This document shows, piece after piece, positions 11,391 to 22,756 of a DNA stretch of 64,000 bases. The notes below the pieces were generated by a model that was given only the letters and a program-made list of their open reading frames with translations, was not told the origin of the DNA and ran no database searches. A program made the translations under genes and the position numbers. The stretch covers positions 3,844,001 through 3,908,000 of the forward strand of contig JBANAY010000003.1 of the NCBI GenBank assembly GCA_037952775.1. The letters are read 5' to 3'. The DNA comes from Clonostachys chloroleuca (Eukaryota; Ascomycota; Sordariomycetes; Hypocreales; Bionectriaceae). How positions within the stretch are numbered: position 1 is the stretch's first letter; the number at the start of each line of letters is the position of its first letter.

Positions 11391-13262
11391 CTAGTCGTGA
11401 ACCTGGACAACAACCGGGCTATCATGATGCTTCTTCGCGTAGCCGAACCAGTTAACAATTGCAAGAAGTAGAACACCAAAGAGAACTACTATGGCGGAAT
11501 CTGAAGATTGATAATCAGCACCCTGAGAATTAGTAAATTAAAGATGATTTCGAATTACTCACTCATTGATTGGGGACTAGCAGTAGTCGTAGCAGGAAAA
11601 AGGAAGGTAACCGATGTTACGGCGGTAAAGCCTACAGTAACAAGATTACAGACCCAGCCAATGGCACGTGACAACTTGAAGGGCCGTTTGGAAGGCAGAG
11701 CGCCCTCAGATCGTTTCTGATAGAGGACCAGAACTACCGGACAAGATATTGTGAGTTGTTGAAGGATAGCGGCAATACCAACAATATTGTTGAAGGCTGC
11801 TGGTCAATCAGCGGACTGCGTGTCTTGAAGATAAGGTACGCTACATAGTCCTATGGGAACAATGAAACATATAAGAAAGTACTGACCGATGGAGCTGGCA
11901 AAATACAAAACCCCAATTATGAACATGAGGCACCAGTTTTGAATCAGTGCCCACACGGGCGTATTCAACTTGGGATGGATGGAGCTTAGTCTATGTGAGA
12001 ACAGTAGAGCATGATCCTGCCCGAGACTCCAGGTCATCATAGATGCAATATGCGCCGAAGCAATGCTCCCGATAGGCAGCAGAAACATGACGACCGGAGT
12101 AAAGACGATAGCGGCGATGTTCGATCCGGTTGCCTGCTCCCAAATGGGCATTAGCGGGAAGCCTGCGGGATTAGACAACACGGCGTCAATGTCTGAGATG
12201 CAGTAAAGCATCGAAATAAGGAATGTAAATGCAGTGACTGGGGATATCGCGATGACCGAAACTCAAGCTTGTGGAACGGCCGCAGCCGGGTTGATAGCCT
12301 CGTCAATCTAAGGGGCAGAAGCTCACAACGGGTCCGGCGAGGGAGATGAGCACCTCCATGCCTACCGGCCAGCCCGATGTTTGGAAAGATAGCTCCCAAA
12401 CAAGCTGTGAGCTCTGTTTCTGCTTTTGCAGAGCGAGGCAGGTCACCGTGATGGCAGTGGAACCCGCCAGACTAACAAAGACTGCCCAAGTCAGCATGGG
12501 CTATCGCCATGAAATTAGTGATTGCACTTACGGCCAATCGAGTATAGCTTGCGGAGGTGTGAGTGCGCAAGCATGTTGGCCACCAGGGAAAGTGTATTGA
12601 CAGCCTGATAGAAAAGGAAAGCATACCATTCGCGGGGAACGAAATCGAGGTTGCTGTTGAAGGCCAGGGCGTTGGCACACATCGAGATGGCCCCGTAACT
12701 TGCTGCAGCCAAGGCAATCCAAGAAACCCAACTCAGAAATCCACAAACAAAGCTCTGCGCCAAGGCGTCGGCTACAAGATAGAAGTGACGTGGCATAACT
12801 GTATGGACTAGGAATACTAACCACGCCTCGCCTGAGAGAATCAGGTGCCAAGAGCGACGTCCAATGATATTGTCCACCAACGGTCGGGTAAGCAGATACT
12901 AGTTCGGCCAGACTGAGTCCAATACACTTATACACCACAGCAACGATGAGGATATCTATAGCGGTGATCATCGGCCCAAAGGTGAGGGGAATGATCATAG
13001 TGGCAGCTGCTACAAGCAAGCTGTTGTTGATTGAAAACCCGGCGGCTAGAGTACTGAAGAATCCCATGTGCTTTCTGAACACCTGAGTTTCTCTAGGGAT
13101 ACTGGAGGGTATGGCAACGGAAGAGATTGTGGCGGTATCGTTGGATCCTGTCGTTGATTAACTTCCGAAAAACAATGCCTTAACATATGGCCAAGGTCGG
13201 CGAAGGTCTCCTTTACCTGGTGCCTTCTCGGATAGGCGACTCTTTCCCGCTTCGGGCTCCAT
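11391..13262 (-). pseudogene. APC-family amino-acid/GABA-type permease, broken
   Basis: The ATG at 13262 starts a 46-nt exon, and exon 2 begins at 13147 after a GTAAAG intron. The APC signature follows: FSTLAAGFSINNSLLV, GLSLAELVSAYPTVGGQYHW, then FLSWVSWIALAAASYGAISM and, after a further intron, the later membrane segments down to a C-terminal exon ending at 11391 (AIVVLFGVLLLAIVNWFGYAKKHH). Three faults are visible. The splice after LAPDSLRRG cannot keep phase. The conserved region before DEAINPAAAVP is shortened and shifted. TGA at 12263-12265 interrupts the frame, probably from TGG. Intact relatives have 12 membrane spans and about 520 residues, importing amino acids, GABA or choline. Loss of function is very likely. 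Confidence 0.8.
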
Positions 13263-13719
13263 ATTGGAAGTTTGAAAAATAGTGTGGATACGAAAGTGAT
13301 CTTTGGTTGTCAATTTTCCCAAACTTGGTGACAGACGCGACTCCTAGTCTCTTTATAATGTGAAGACGAGCAAGGAACCAGTCATCGCAACGCTACTATG
13401 CTGGCATCGGATGCCATATGGACGGGGAGTCCTGGGCCCCTGCCTGCTTATCGCGTGCACGCCCGTACCTTTGGAAGCGACAGTCCATGACCCCGGATAA
13501 CGAGCGAGGTGCCGGACTGTGGGGCGGAGTCTGTCTCATTGTACAGTTTGGTCTAGGACGAAATAGACTTTATCTTTGGTAGGCTAGGAGGTAGCTGATG
13601 ACTTGTAGAGCAAGCATGATTCTTGAGGAAACCTATTCATCACATAAATCTTGGGGAAGTAGGATATGATTTCGTTAGCTAACTATTTGATACGCCCTGA
13701 GAAAAAGCTACATCTAAGA
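13263..13719. other. Non-coding stretch
   Basis: 5' flank of the permease pseudogene and 3' flank of the cupin gene. Nothing distinctive. Confidence 0.5.
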
Positions 13720-14373
13720 TTACAGACTCTTGTTTTTAACATAGTACTCTGGATACGACTCCTTATACCCCAGGATCCATTTGCCATACCAGCCCATAGC
13801 GTTCATGAAGAAATTGCTCGCAACACGTCCTACCAACTCAGTGGGAGCAGGCAAGCCGAGCGGCGTGTCGGCGGCACGGAGGAAAACCATAAGCTGGAAA
13901 AGACTCGGCGGCTGCTCAGCCTTCCTGCAATCGTCGAGGTAGCCAAAAAAGTTTCGAAAGAATTTCTGCTCGCCCTCGTAGTCCTCTGGTGTGAGGTTGA
14001 CATCAATGATCATGGGCTCTGTTGTTGATGCGTTTTTGAGAGAGTGGTAGATGCCGCTAGGAACGTAAGCAGTCTTAGGAGCTTCCGAGTTCATGACCGA
14101 GATGGTCTTCCAAGGAACATCAGTCACCTTCTGGTAAAGGTGGCAAGTCCCAGAGTGAATTCGAAAGTGCTCTGTCTGGTGGATATGATAGTGCAAAGGG
14201 GGCACCATGATGGAAGGACGGTCCGCGTTGAAAGGAGGGTGCATGTTCCTCAGCACGTAGTCGGACCCAGAGGGCATGAATTCAAGGAAGGACGCCCCAT
14301 CTTCGTAGATGATGGGGTTCTGCTCTGCGCGGTTTGTTCTTGGTGGCAACGCGGCTCGGAACATTGAGAACAT
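13720..14373 (-). CDS. Cupin-domain protein, 217 aa, intact
   Basis: I chose the ATG at 14373 because the upstream open frame reads like leader rather than conserved protein. The product has an uninterrupted cupin fold with a metal-type first motif (HYHIHQTEHFRIHSG) and second motif (YVPSGIYHSLKNAS). A C-terminal half follows with FFRNFFGYLDDCR and a terminal GYKESYPEYY. The same architecture, including FFRN and the aromatic tail, recurs in the gene at 49459-50177, so the two are paralogues. Cupins of this kind act as small-molecule dioxygenases, isomerases or non-catalytic binders, and the function here is unknown. It is one of only two intact genes in the decayed first 21 kb and lies between a broken permease and a broken regulator. 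Confidence 0.75.
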   Translation of the reverse strand: MFSMFRAALPPRTNRAEQNPIIYEDGASFLEFMPSGSDYVLRNMHPPFNADRPSIMVPPLHYHIHQTEHFRIHSGTCHLYQKVTDVPWKTISVMNSEAPKTAYVPSGIYHSLKNASTTEPMIIDVNLTPEDYEGEQKFFRNFFGYLDDCRKAEQPPSLFQLMVFLRAADTPLGLPAPTELVGRVASNFFMNAMGWYGKWILGYKESYPEYYVKNKSL

Positions 14374-15100
14374 GATGGTTGGTGAAGTCGATAGACCTGG
14401 TGAGATGTTGGCTGCATCATCATTGGTGAATAATATTTCATCTTGATGATTGTTTCGCCTCCTCGTTCTGCTTGAGTTCGAGCTAAAAGTGGCAATGTAT
14501 GGGGCGGAATCCGGAATCCGGGATATCCGAGCCAAGGGGGGTCTCGGTCAAACCCCGACAAACTGGGGACGCCTGTTCAACCTGTACGTTGTCCAGCAGA
14601 CCCTCTTTGATCCTTATCATGGTCAATGTTAGATATTGAACAGCGTGTCAGGTTCCACCTCCCTTGTTGCCGAGGTTCCTGGGCATACAGACAGGCTCGA
14701 AGATTCCCCTCGATGCGTAGAATGCGGGAGCCAGTGGTGTTGAGGTCGAGAATGGGCCTGCAGATAAGCTAGTCGGTCCAAAGCTGAATATCATCTTGTA
14801 TTTGACTGGCTAGAGGCATGTTACTCACCGCTGGCTGCCCCATATGCCGTGTCCTATCAGCGTTATGTGCCTAATCTTTACTCCGCATCATCATATGATG
14901 ATCTCGACACCTCCCAATGTCCGTAAATCTGTTAACCATCGACAGACATGCCCATCTGTGCTGTGAATGAGAGACCGATATCAAGTTATACCATGGATTA
15001 TGCAAATGCCCAATTGCTTCCTGTGGTAAGAGACTGAATGGTCGCCCAGGACTACCGATCTGAGGAGAATTGAGAAGAGCTGACCACTGATTCGGTACAT
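14374..15100. other. Non-coding stretch
   Basis: Divergent region between the cupin gene (-) and the decayed second regulator (+). It may hold both promoters. An open frame continues upstream of the cupin ATG but lacks conservation cues. Confidence 0.45.
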
Positions 15101-17743
15101 CAGTGCGACTTTTGCTACGCCAAGAAGGTTTGTGAACACACTTCCAGCCATGGCAATAGATTGAGAGTTGCCCGTCATGAACAAGTACGCTGATGCTGTA
15201 ACATGTGTTTCAGTCACGCTGCGACCGAAGAGAGCCCTGTGGGAATTGCGTGACGGCCAGGGTCCAGTGACTACGCAACCGCCCTCGCCATGGGTCTCCG
15301 AACAAGAAAGGGTCCGTATACCTTTATGCCAGCATTTCGATCTGAGAGTGGGGGTTGGGCTTTGCTGATGAAGTTTCAGTGACCGTATTGATGCCGTGCT
15401 CGAGCGAATGTCGCGCCTGGAATAATCCCTGAGAGCCCCAGGCACAAGGCCCTCCAAGTCTGATCCGCCTTTGGTCGACCTCAGAGCCTCGCTTGCCCCC
15501 TCGGGTAAGTCTAATGCGCCATCATATTCGCCCACAACGGCTCCAGAGCAGGCGGCGACCGGGTCGACAACCTCCCATCTGGAAGGGCGACATGCCACAG
15601 CCGTCCAGCATCACGGCCACCCAGAGTAGCAACGGGACGCCCAACGATCTCGTAAACGGCCGGCCGAGTAGACCTGGGCAGGCAGCAGCAAACGCGAAGA
15701 GCGCCTTCTCGAGTCAGCGAGCCAAGAGATGAGATTAGCCAGAGTCCGCAGGACAGGATGCTCGCTTTGCTCGATCTCCAACGTTATCTCCTGTCGTCTA
15801 AGCGTGAGAGTCGTTTAGTCGACGCCCATCGCCAAGCTGTGCTCGAAGCAGCCATTGCGGTGGCCAAGCAAGTCACAGGGGAAGCGGCAATGGAAACAGA
15901 TTGCCATTGCCGCACCAGTCTTTACGATACGTCCATGTATCCCACAGCAGAGTTTGTGCATTTCATTCTCTATGGTAATCGTGTTACAGTGTTCCAAGTT
16001 CCCGCGTTGTTCTTAGCCAAGGGAAGCTGACCAGACTTTTGCAGATGTATCAAGGAGTGGTCCAATGTCTTATTTCTTGTACTTCTTCAGTTGCAGTAAT
16101 CCCTCCTCCATCGAACAGATGGCCTTGGATTTGATCAATTGCTCAATTCACGACCAAAAGCATGCTCAATACCTGATCTGCGTCAATCACATGGCGTACG
16201 CCTACCTCACCAGCAGTGAGTCGGAAAGGAGCTCTGCCATGGACTCCGAGCTGCAGCGCTCCAGGAAGAGGTATCGCGACAACGTCAAGACGGCCTTGGA
16301 CTACCTTGACACCAAGCCGCGACCAGATGTTACTTTGCTCTTTGCTTTGCAATGCGCCGTACGTATACTTGATACCTGCTTATCTTATCGCTCTCAATAG
16401 TTGACGGGTTGTTGTTCTTTCCTTTATGTAGGCAATGCTCATGCAAGACATCAGGGATATGCGACATTGCTGGAAGCTGAATACATTGGTGATATGCTTA
16501 AAGGGGAAACCAGTGGGAGAGATTGGCATCACCACCTCGGAAGATCTCATCACTATGCGGCTGGCCTGTATTAGAGCCTAGTATTCGACATGGCTCTCTC
16601 CGCTAACATGTATCAATCCGCATGCGTGGCTCCTATGGACATCGACCGCACGGTGCTGGATACTGAGAAGCCAGCTGATACCATGCTCTGCGCCTTGCTC
16701 TCGTTTGCCCAGGTTCAGGAAGTCATCGTTTGGGAGACATGGAAGTGTGCGGCAACGGAACCGACGTGCCACAGGCCTCAGATGGATACGGAAAAGTTGG
16801 CGAGTCTCATGGCTCGTATGAAAGTCATTCGATCACAAGTAGAAGAGGTCTACCTTCCCTCGCTCTCCGTTTCGTCTATAACCCCCCTCCCTTTTTCTTA
16901 CAGTGAAGCCTTCTGTTACTAACCTTGCGTCATAGTTCCGGCACAAGCCTGGATCGGCAGGGGATGACTATTTGCATTTCAAGTGGTGGTCCCTCGACTT
17001 CATTTTCTACTCGGTGATGACTGCCCTCACGCGGCTGAGCGCCACGGGTGAAAGCTCGCATTTACAGCGCCAATGTCTTGAAAATGCAAGAAAGTGTCTC
17101 TTCACCTTGAAGGATATGCTAGAGATGCAATCCAATACCACCAACCCTATCCATTACTTGAGTTCATTAAAATGGTGAGCGTGCACTCCGCCCCCTTCTC
17201 CCTATCTTTGTTGGCTTCGTAGCCAAAGTTGCACCCGTATAACAGCTAACCGAGCCAAGGATTGTGCCCCTATTCTCTCTTCGTCCGCTGTGTTTTGTCT
17301 TCAGCAACATCATTGAGACCTCCGATGCCTTGGATCTAAAGATACTGCATGACATTACGCGGGGCCTGAGCGACCTCAGCGACTCTGTCAGTTCCATCCG
17401 TCAGGTACAGCAACTATGCACCTCATTGCTCGATTTATATACGAATTTTGTCGAGAAAATGTACTCGAGGAGATCCCAAGGAGTTCGACCGCGGGCTGTG
17501 CCACATGTGACCAACCAAGACCGCTTTAATAATGAGCTGTCCAGTTCGATCCCTCTTGTCCCAGCTTTGTCGGCCGACGCAGTGACGATAGATAGCCCAT
17601 CAGATCAATTCCAGGATGATCAGATGGACCTCATCATGACTTCTGATTTCTCCCAGCAACGGTCACTTGACATGTCTATCTTTGATAATCAGGTGAATTG
17701 GGAAATCTTCTACTCCCAGCAGCAGTTGGATCTCCCGACATGA
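15101..17743 (+). pseudogene. Second Zn2Cys6 transcription factor, nonsense-mutated
   Basis: A Zn2Cys6 finger begins at 15104 (CDFCYAKK), is split by an intron, and resumes with SRCDRREPCGNC. The sixth cysteine position is TGA (15268-15270, VQ*LRN), and a second stop, TAA at 15423-15425, follows ERMSRLE where CAA is expected. No ATG in frame precedes the finger. Downstream blocks of the fungal regulator domain are still readable: RMLALLDLQRYLL, HFKWWSLDFIFYSVMTALTRL, and SNIIETSDALDLKILHDITRGLSDL. The C-terminus ends at 17743 (FYSQQQLDLPT). Introns are visible near 16358-16431, 16850-16936 and 17175-17260. It is a pseudogene of a cluster-type regulator. Confidence 0.8.
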
Positions 17744-17816
17744 GTGAGCGGATCATATTCTTCAAGTCTAATCAGTAAATTCATGGAGTCCCATCAGCCA
17801 TCTCTTAATTTCTGTA

Positions 17817-18660
17817 TCAAGCAGCGATCTTCACCAGCGCCTTTCCGATATTCTTCCCTTGCAGTAGCTCTACGAGGCCTTGTGGAGCATTGTCTATACC
17901 CACAGTCTCGCTGATGACAGCCTTGAGGGAGCCGTCGGAGAGCCACTCGCCTACCGATTTGAGGTGTCTCTGTCGGTATGCCCCTCTCAAGGACTCATCA
18001 AAGACGCTCATCCCGCGCCAAGTTATCCTCTTGCCAATAATTTGGCCAGTGTTCTGCTTTGTGGCGGGAGGCTGTATTGTGATGCGTAGCCACATGCCAC
18101 TGAGAGCAGGGGGAGTAAGTAAGGGAGAACATACGGCGAAGGTAGGACATATGGGCACTTTATCTATTCGTCCCCAATCGTTCATGGCTGTAATTGCAGC
18201 TTCGAGCTGCTCACCTCCGACATTATCATAATAGACTACCACACTACGTCAGGGGCTTTATTCCTCTCACTGAAAACATCTTCATAACCTACTGTCAATA
18301 CCACCAGGTGCAAGTCTTTTGATATTTCCCAGAATGCCTCCAGTGCTGTGAATGAATCCACCATCAAACCCGAAGACTTCTGTAAGAAGCCTGAGCTTCT
18401 TCTCGCTCCCGACACTCCCAATAACCCTCAACCCTTCACGGCTGGCAAGCTGACCCACCATTTGCCCAACTGCTCCGCTGGCTGCAGAGATGAAGATGGT
18501 CTCGCCCTTTTTGGGCTTGCCAATCTCGTATAGGGCGGAAAAGGCTGTTAGGTCAGGCATGCCCAGGGGACCGAGCTTTAGGTCCAGGTTGTGTGGATTT
18601 TCGAGCTTAACGAATTGTGCAACCAAGCCTTCTGGGATGGAGAAATATTCCTGGATTGGC
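17817..18660 (-). pseudogene. Medium-chain NADP-dependent reductase (leukotriene-B4-dehydrogenase type), N-terminus lost
   Basis: The readable protein begins abruptly at EYFSIPEGLV (near 18650) and contains MPDLTAFSALYEIG, the cofactor-binding FISAASGAVGQMVGQLA, GSEKKLRLL and, after a GTAGGT intron (18292-18236), YYDNVGGEQLEAA. It ends at 17817 with LLQGKNIGKALVKI. Family members are about 340-350 residues. The first 100 or so residues, including the substrate-site half, are absent and replaced upstream by cytochrome P450 sequence. An unexplained insertion of about 30 residues lies near 18050-18150. The family reduces enones and alkenals. A deletion has probably removed the 5' end, so no functional product is expected. 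Confidence 0.75.
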
Positions 18661-19548
18661 GACAGTTCCCTGAAAGATTCGTGCGTTGTTCGTCCCTACC
18701 AGCTGCAGAATCTTATCATGTACCTGAACAGGTGTCCAGTCTGCAATCCGTTGTTGAGCTGTGTGTCTGGAGCTCTAAGCTTCAAGATAAAAATACCTTT
18801 ATACTTGCTTAAAATCACAGACACATTTCTTCGTACCATCTTGTTGAGCAACGGCGTCACGGTCCCTAGCAGCCATATTAGAAAATTGAACTTCAGAACT
18901 ATATCAAGGACATATTACCAAGAGAAGCAGTCATGTTACCCTTGATGGCGTGGATGACATATTCGGGGGACCACCGAAGTAAGTGTATTCAAGTTGCCTG
19001 TCCTATTTGAATAAGCATTCACAAGCGCCTATCTGGAACCTCCAGAGACGTACATTATCAATTGATGCTTTGAAGCTTAGACTAGGATGACCTTTCAAAT
19101 CGTTAAGAAAGCTTGGAGGGATGACCACTTTGATGCCTAACCAATGTCAACTACTATGGGGTGAACAAGGGTCGGTATATCGTACTTACCATCCTGGGTA
19201 CTGATGCCAAAAACCTCATCCTTGAACTGAGGAGGGGGGAAGCATCCGGGTTAGAAAGGTTCTGAACTGGGCTATGGCTTTTGCCAAATCTCGTACCTGG
19301 GCATATCCCTTTTCCGTGACACGTCGCGGGTTGAAAGCATATTCAAGAGCACGCTGCCTTGAACTCCCAATTTCATCTGCGAGCAATATTTTGACAACAG
19401 GCTGTCTCGGGGACAGCCAAAGCACAATAATCGCGGTAAGAATAGCCAGGGGAAAAACTACAATGTATAGCTTTTGTCGATTCTCAGATAATTCCTGAGC
19501 CCAAGCCATCACGACGTTCTTTCTGCTCCCAGCGTGAATAGCCTCCAT
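18661..19548 (-). pseudogene. Cytochrome P450, N-terminal remnant only
   Basis: The ATG at 19548 opens a protein with one membrane anchor (KLYIVVFPLAILTAIIVLWL). Small exons follow: FKDEVFGISTQD, IKVVIPPSFLNDLKGHPSL, then YTYFGGPP..YVIHAIKGNMTASL, and finally ADWTPVQVHDKILQLVGTNNARIFQG, ending at 18667. These are characteristic blocks of fungal P450s. A single-base loss in the G run 18965-18969 shifts the frame within the FGGPPEYV block. Everything after the ARIFQG block is missing, including the I-helix, ExxR and the haem Cys loop, and sequence passes directly into the reductase remnant. The product cannot be an active monooxygenase. Confidence 0.8.
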
Positions 19549-20350
19549 TTTCTCGCAATATTCGGGTTGAACCAAATAAAGAATATTGTGCTCTTGGAAC
19601 GTGCAGTCGTTATCATCTAGCGAGGCAATGTCATAATGCACTCTCTGAACTAACCATCAAGGACTTACTCACATTGTTCAAAAGGCTACTGCTATAGCTG
19701 GATGGCAGCCGCTAGAAGCGATAAGGCATTGAAGGTTCGGAGGCCCCGGGGTCCCAAACTGCATCTCCAATTCCGATGGAGGCTCCATCTCGTACAGATA
19801 GGAATCTTGGGTGAATCTTGAAGCTCCAGACCCCAATTCTCACCGGAGAGCCCATTCTGGATCCTCCGTGGGTTTAGGCTGCACAAATATCCGCTTAATG
19901 GGGCCAGGCCATATCACTAAGGCCATATCACTAAGAACGGGGGGGACGGAAGAGGAGACAACGACTTAGGGTTCTAGGATCACATCTTCACCATGCTTTC
20001 TCTCACAGATCATACATTCAGTTCTCTCTCAGTGCTCCTCTCATTCTAAGCCCCGCCCACCCCCAAAGAAAACAAGAAGAAACATTCAGAAACCTCGTAT
20101 TGCCAATTTGCGGCAGGAGAGCAAGCTGGAATTAACCATGATCTTGGCGATTTCCCGGCATTTGGGGGAGTATTGCTTTCCATCTCAATCATTCTTTCCT
20201 TTGTATAATTATTCTAAATGTAGAATATAACGAACCTCACTAATCGCACTTTGATTTTGGAGATGTCAGCTACATTGACTGGCCTATTGGGGAGAGTAAA
20301 CCCGCTTCTCGTCTTATTTGCTGAGATTCAATTTTGACCCAGCTCGAATC
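19549..20350. other. Non-coding stretch
   Basis: Upstream of the P450 remnant. It contains a perfect 14-bp tandem duplication at 19907-19934. No gene. Confidence 0.5.
19907..19934. repeat. Perfect 14-bp tandem duplication
   Basis: GGCCATATCACTAA occurs twice head to tail. It is a short replication-slippage type duplication in non-coding DNA. Confidence 0.85.
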
Positions 20351-20840
20351 CTATCTACTTTCTACTTCTTCGTTCTTCTTGAACGCTCTGGTGGCCAAGA
20401 GCCATAGATTCTCAGTAGCCTTACTATCCAGGAATTCAAACACGTGCTTCAACTTCTCTCCGGTCTCGTCCATATCCAAAATGAATATATACTCCCCGTG
20501 CAGCTTCCACTCTTCTTCATTATCATTGTCTTTGACATGGCCGTGTAATTTGGGTTCTGAAACTGCCGACCCTGTCACCTGATTCTTGGATGGGCTCGCC
20601 CAAGCTTCCTGGATGCTAACAGTGAAGCTCTCCAGAACACCGGCAAGATGTTTCAGACGTGAGGCAAGCATCTCCTTTGTGTGAGTCGATCAGATTCAAG
20701 GAAGCCGGGCCGAATTCGTGAGTATAGTTGTCGGTTTAAATATGTGAGATGACGTCTGGATCCATGGCAGCGAAGACCTGAAAATGGGCAGTCGCCGTGG
20801 ATAGCAAAGTATCCGAGGTAGCTTTGTTTGAAGATGCCAT
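20351..20840 (-). pseudogene. NTF2/SnoaL-like small protein, one stop and one frameshift
   Basis: The ATG at 20840 begins MASSNKATSDTLLSTA, with the N-terminal helix typical of fungal SnoaL-like proteins, and continues HFQVFAAMDPDVISHI, then TAA (20736-20738), then in the same frame TDNYTHEFGPASLN. A shift near 20690 moves the frame to KEMLASRLKHLAGVLESF, and the C-terminal strands follow (HGEYIFILDMDETGEKLKHVFEFLDSK). Intact relatives have about 140-160 residues and a cone-shaped NTF2 fold. Members in fungal clusters are cyclases or dehydratases, but many have no known activity. The assignment rests on overall pattern, so it is less certain than for the other relics. Confidence 0.6.
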
Positions 20841-21235
20841 CTTACTCTTGTTGCATGAGGTATATCTCTGTTACTTTCGTAAAGAATCTTGACAGCAGCA
20901 AACTTATACTTCTTTCCCTTATCTCCTACATAATGCTCAAGGCCCGCCCGCCCTCTTAGTCTTGAGGAAGGGCCCGGAATTCGACTTTATTAACATATTA
21001 GCTCCGAGATGTCTGTAACTGGGATATTGTCATCGCTGTCACAACCGTAGAAGGCCCTATGTAGTATGCTACACCAGGCAGTTATCGTCTTGGCAGGAAA
21101 CTACAAATGCAGCACTAAGGTGATACCCGAATTCACTCAATCTCTGGGACATTCAGTAAATCGTCGATTCACAACTGCGTCATTCTGATGTTGATATTAT
21201 CGCTGAACCGAATTGGAGCTAGAGAAGAATTGCTT
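20841..21235. other. Non-coding stretch
   Basis: This marks the change from the decayed block to intact genes. Nothing seen. Confidence 0.45.
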
Positions 21236-22756
21236 CTAGGAAATTATATGCTCGCTATGTCCTTTGAGGCCAAAAGGTCTCTCAAACACCTGGTCTTCCT
21301 CTGGGATGTCGGGCTGGCTACCAAAGCAATAGCTCAGATACGGGTTTCGAATCAAATCTCGATGCCCAAGTTGTATCCAGTACCCCTTCAAATTTGTGCC
21401 TTTGTCGATGCCCCTCCAGTGGCGTTCTATCATGTGACCGTCGTGGACCTGTTCGACAATGGCTTTTCCCAGCTTTACTGCTTCAGCCCTTCTCCCCTGA
21501 TAAGCCAAGCTGGACAACGCTACTGTGAAATCTCTTAGTTGCGGGCCTAGGTTGCCTATCATTGAATCAATTGGCCTCATTATATCCCTGTCCGTGATCT
21601 TGACTGACATCGACACGTCCATGCAAGGCACATAGCCTTCCCCGGGCACTCTTGGCAAGATGTCGCCTTGTAAGGCGAGATAACAAGACCTAAGGTTTGG
21701 AAATACCCGGGGCAAGACGGCCAAGAATTTATAGAATGTGAACAAATCATCAAGGGGTCCAGGTTCGCTGTGCGACAGAGGGTATGGCTTAAAGAACCAT
21801 ACTAGTTCAACTGATCTGATGGTCGACAGCCGATGAGGAAGAATAAGCTCATTCAAGTGTAGCATCATCTGTTTACTGGATGTATGGATTGTATTTGTTC
21901 CATATAAAACATCAATGCCTTCAGAGTACCTGCGATTGAAGAAGGATTAGCTGTGATCAGTTCAACTATGTCGCGGTAGTCTTGGAAGGAAAACATACGC
22001 CTGGCGGCAGCTCAACAGCCACCCCATAGCCCCGACGCAGCACTTTGATGGCCCGTCGCCAGACCACCATTGGCACATCCTTGGCCATACTCCTCCAAAG
22101 CGACAACGATCCTCTGCCGCATTCGTAAATCGGTCCACTTGCCTTTCCTTGAGCTCGTCCCTACCCTTCCACGGATAACGTCTATGGCACTCGGAGCTGC
22201 GCCATATCCATTCTTTAGGTAAAGACTTGTCGACTCGGAGCTGGGGAACCTCCATGTGGCAATTCTTTCTGTCATCTAGATGCCGGTTTCCATGAATAGG
22301 AAAATTCTCACTTGAACCATCGAAATATGCCTCATCAATTGGCAGTTCCGGATGATCGAACGAAAGATCCATGTGAACAATGTGCCCACCAAAAGCCTCG
22401 ACAAGGATCCTGCGACGGATCTCAAAAGGAAGTCTCCCAAAGAAGGCACATTGGGCCGTGACGTTCGTCGCAGAGAAGCTCAAGTCTTCCATTGAGGCTG
22501 AAGGCGTAAGCAACCTCGGCCTTACTATCGGAAGAGCGGGGACCGGCTCTGCGGTTTCTGGGATATATTGAACAAATTGGTTGGAACGTCTTCCATCAAC
22601 AGTAGCCCCTTGGAGGTTTATAGTTCTTTCCTGGCCTTCTGATTCATTTCGGGGGTTTGAATTAAGAGAGTTGGCCTGGGTTCTCGTGTTTGCTCTCTTC
22701 TTCCCTCGACGAGTTCGGTCCAGCCATTTGGCCAAAGATGCCAGCATCCCACTCAT
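21236..22756 (-). CDS. DUF7730/F-box-like fungal protein, 483 aa, one intron
   Basis: Exons are 22756-21999 and 21929-21236, and the join keeps phase (CRQA/YSEGIDVLYGTNTIH). The N-terminus is basic and Ser/Asn-rich. At about residues 105-130 lies an F-box-like start (FFGRLPFEIRRRILVEAFGG), and the block LLSCRQAYSEGIDVLYGTNTIH is the hallmark of the DUF7730 family. Leucine-rich helical sequence follows. These proteins are very numerous in filamentous ascomycetes. The N-terminal motif suggests substrate adaptors for SCF ubiquitin ligases, but function has not been shown. The gene is intact and is the first undamaged one after the decayed block. Confidence 0.75.
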
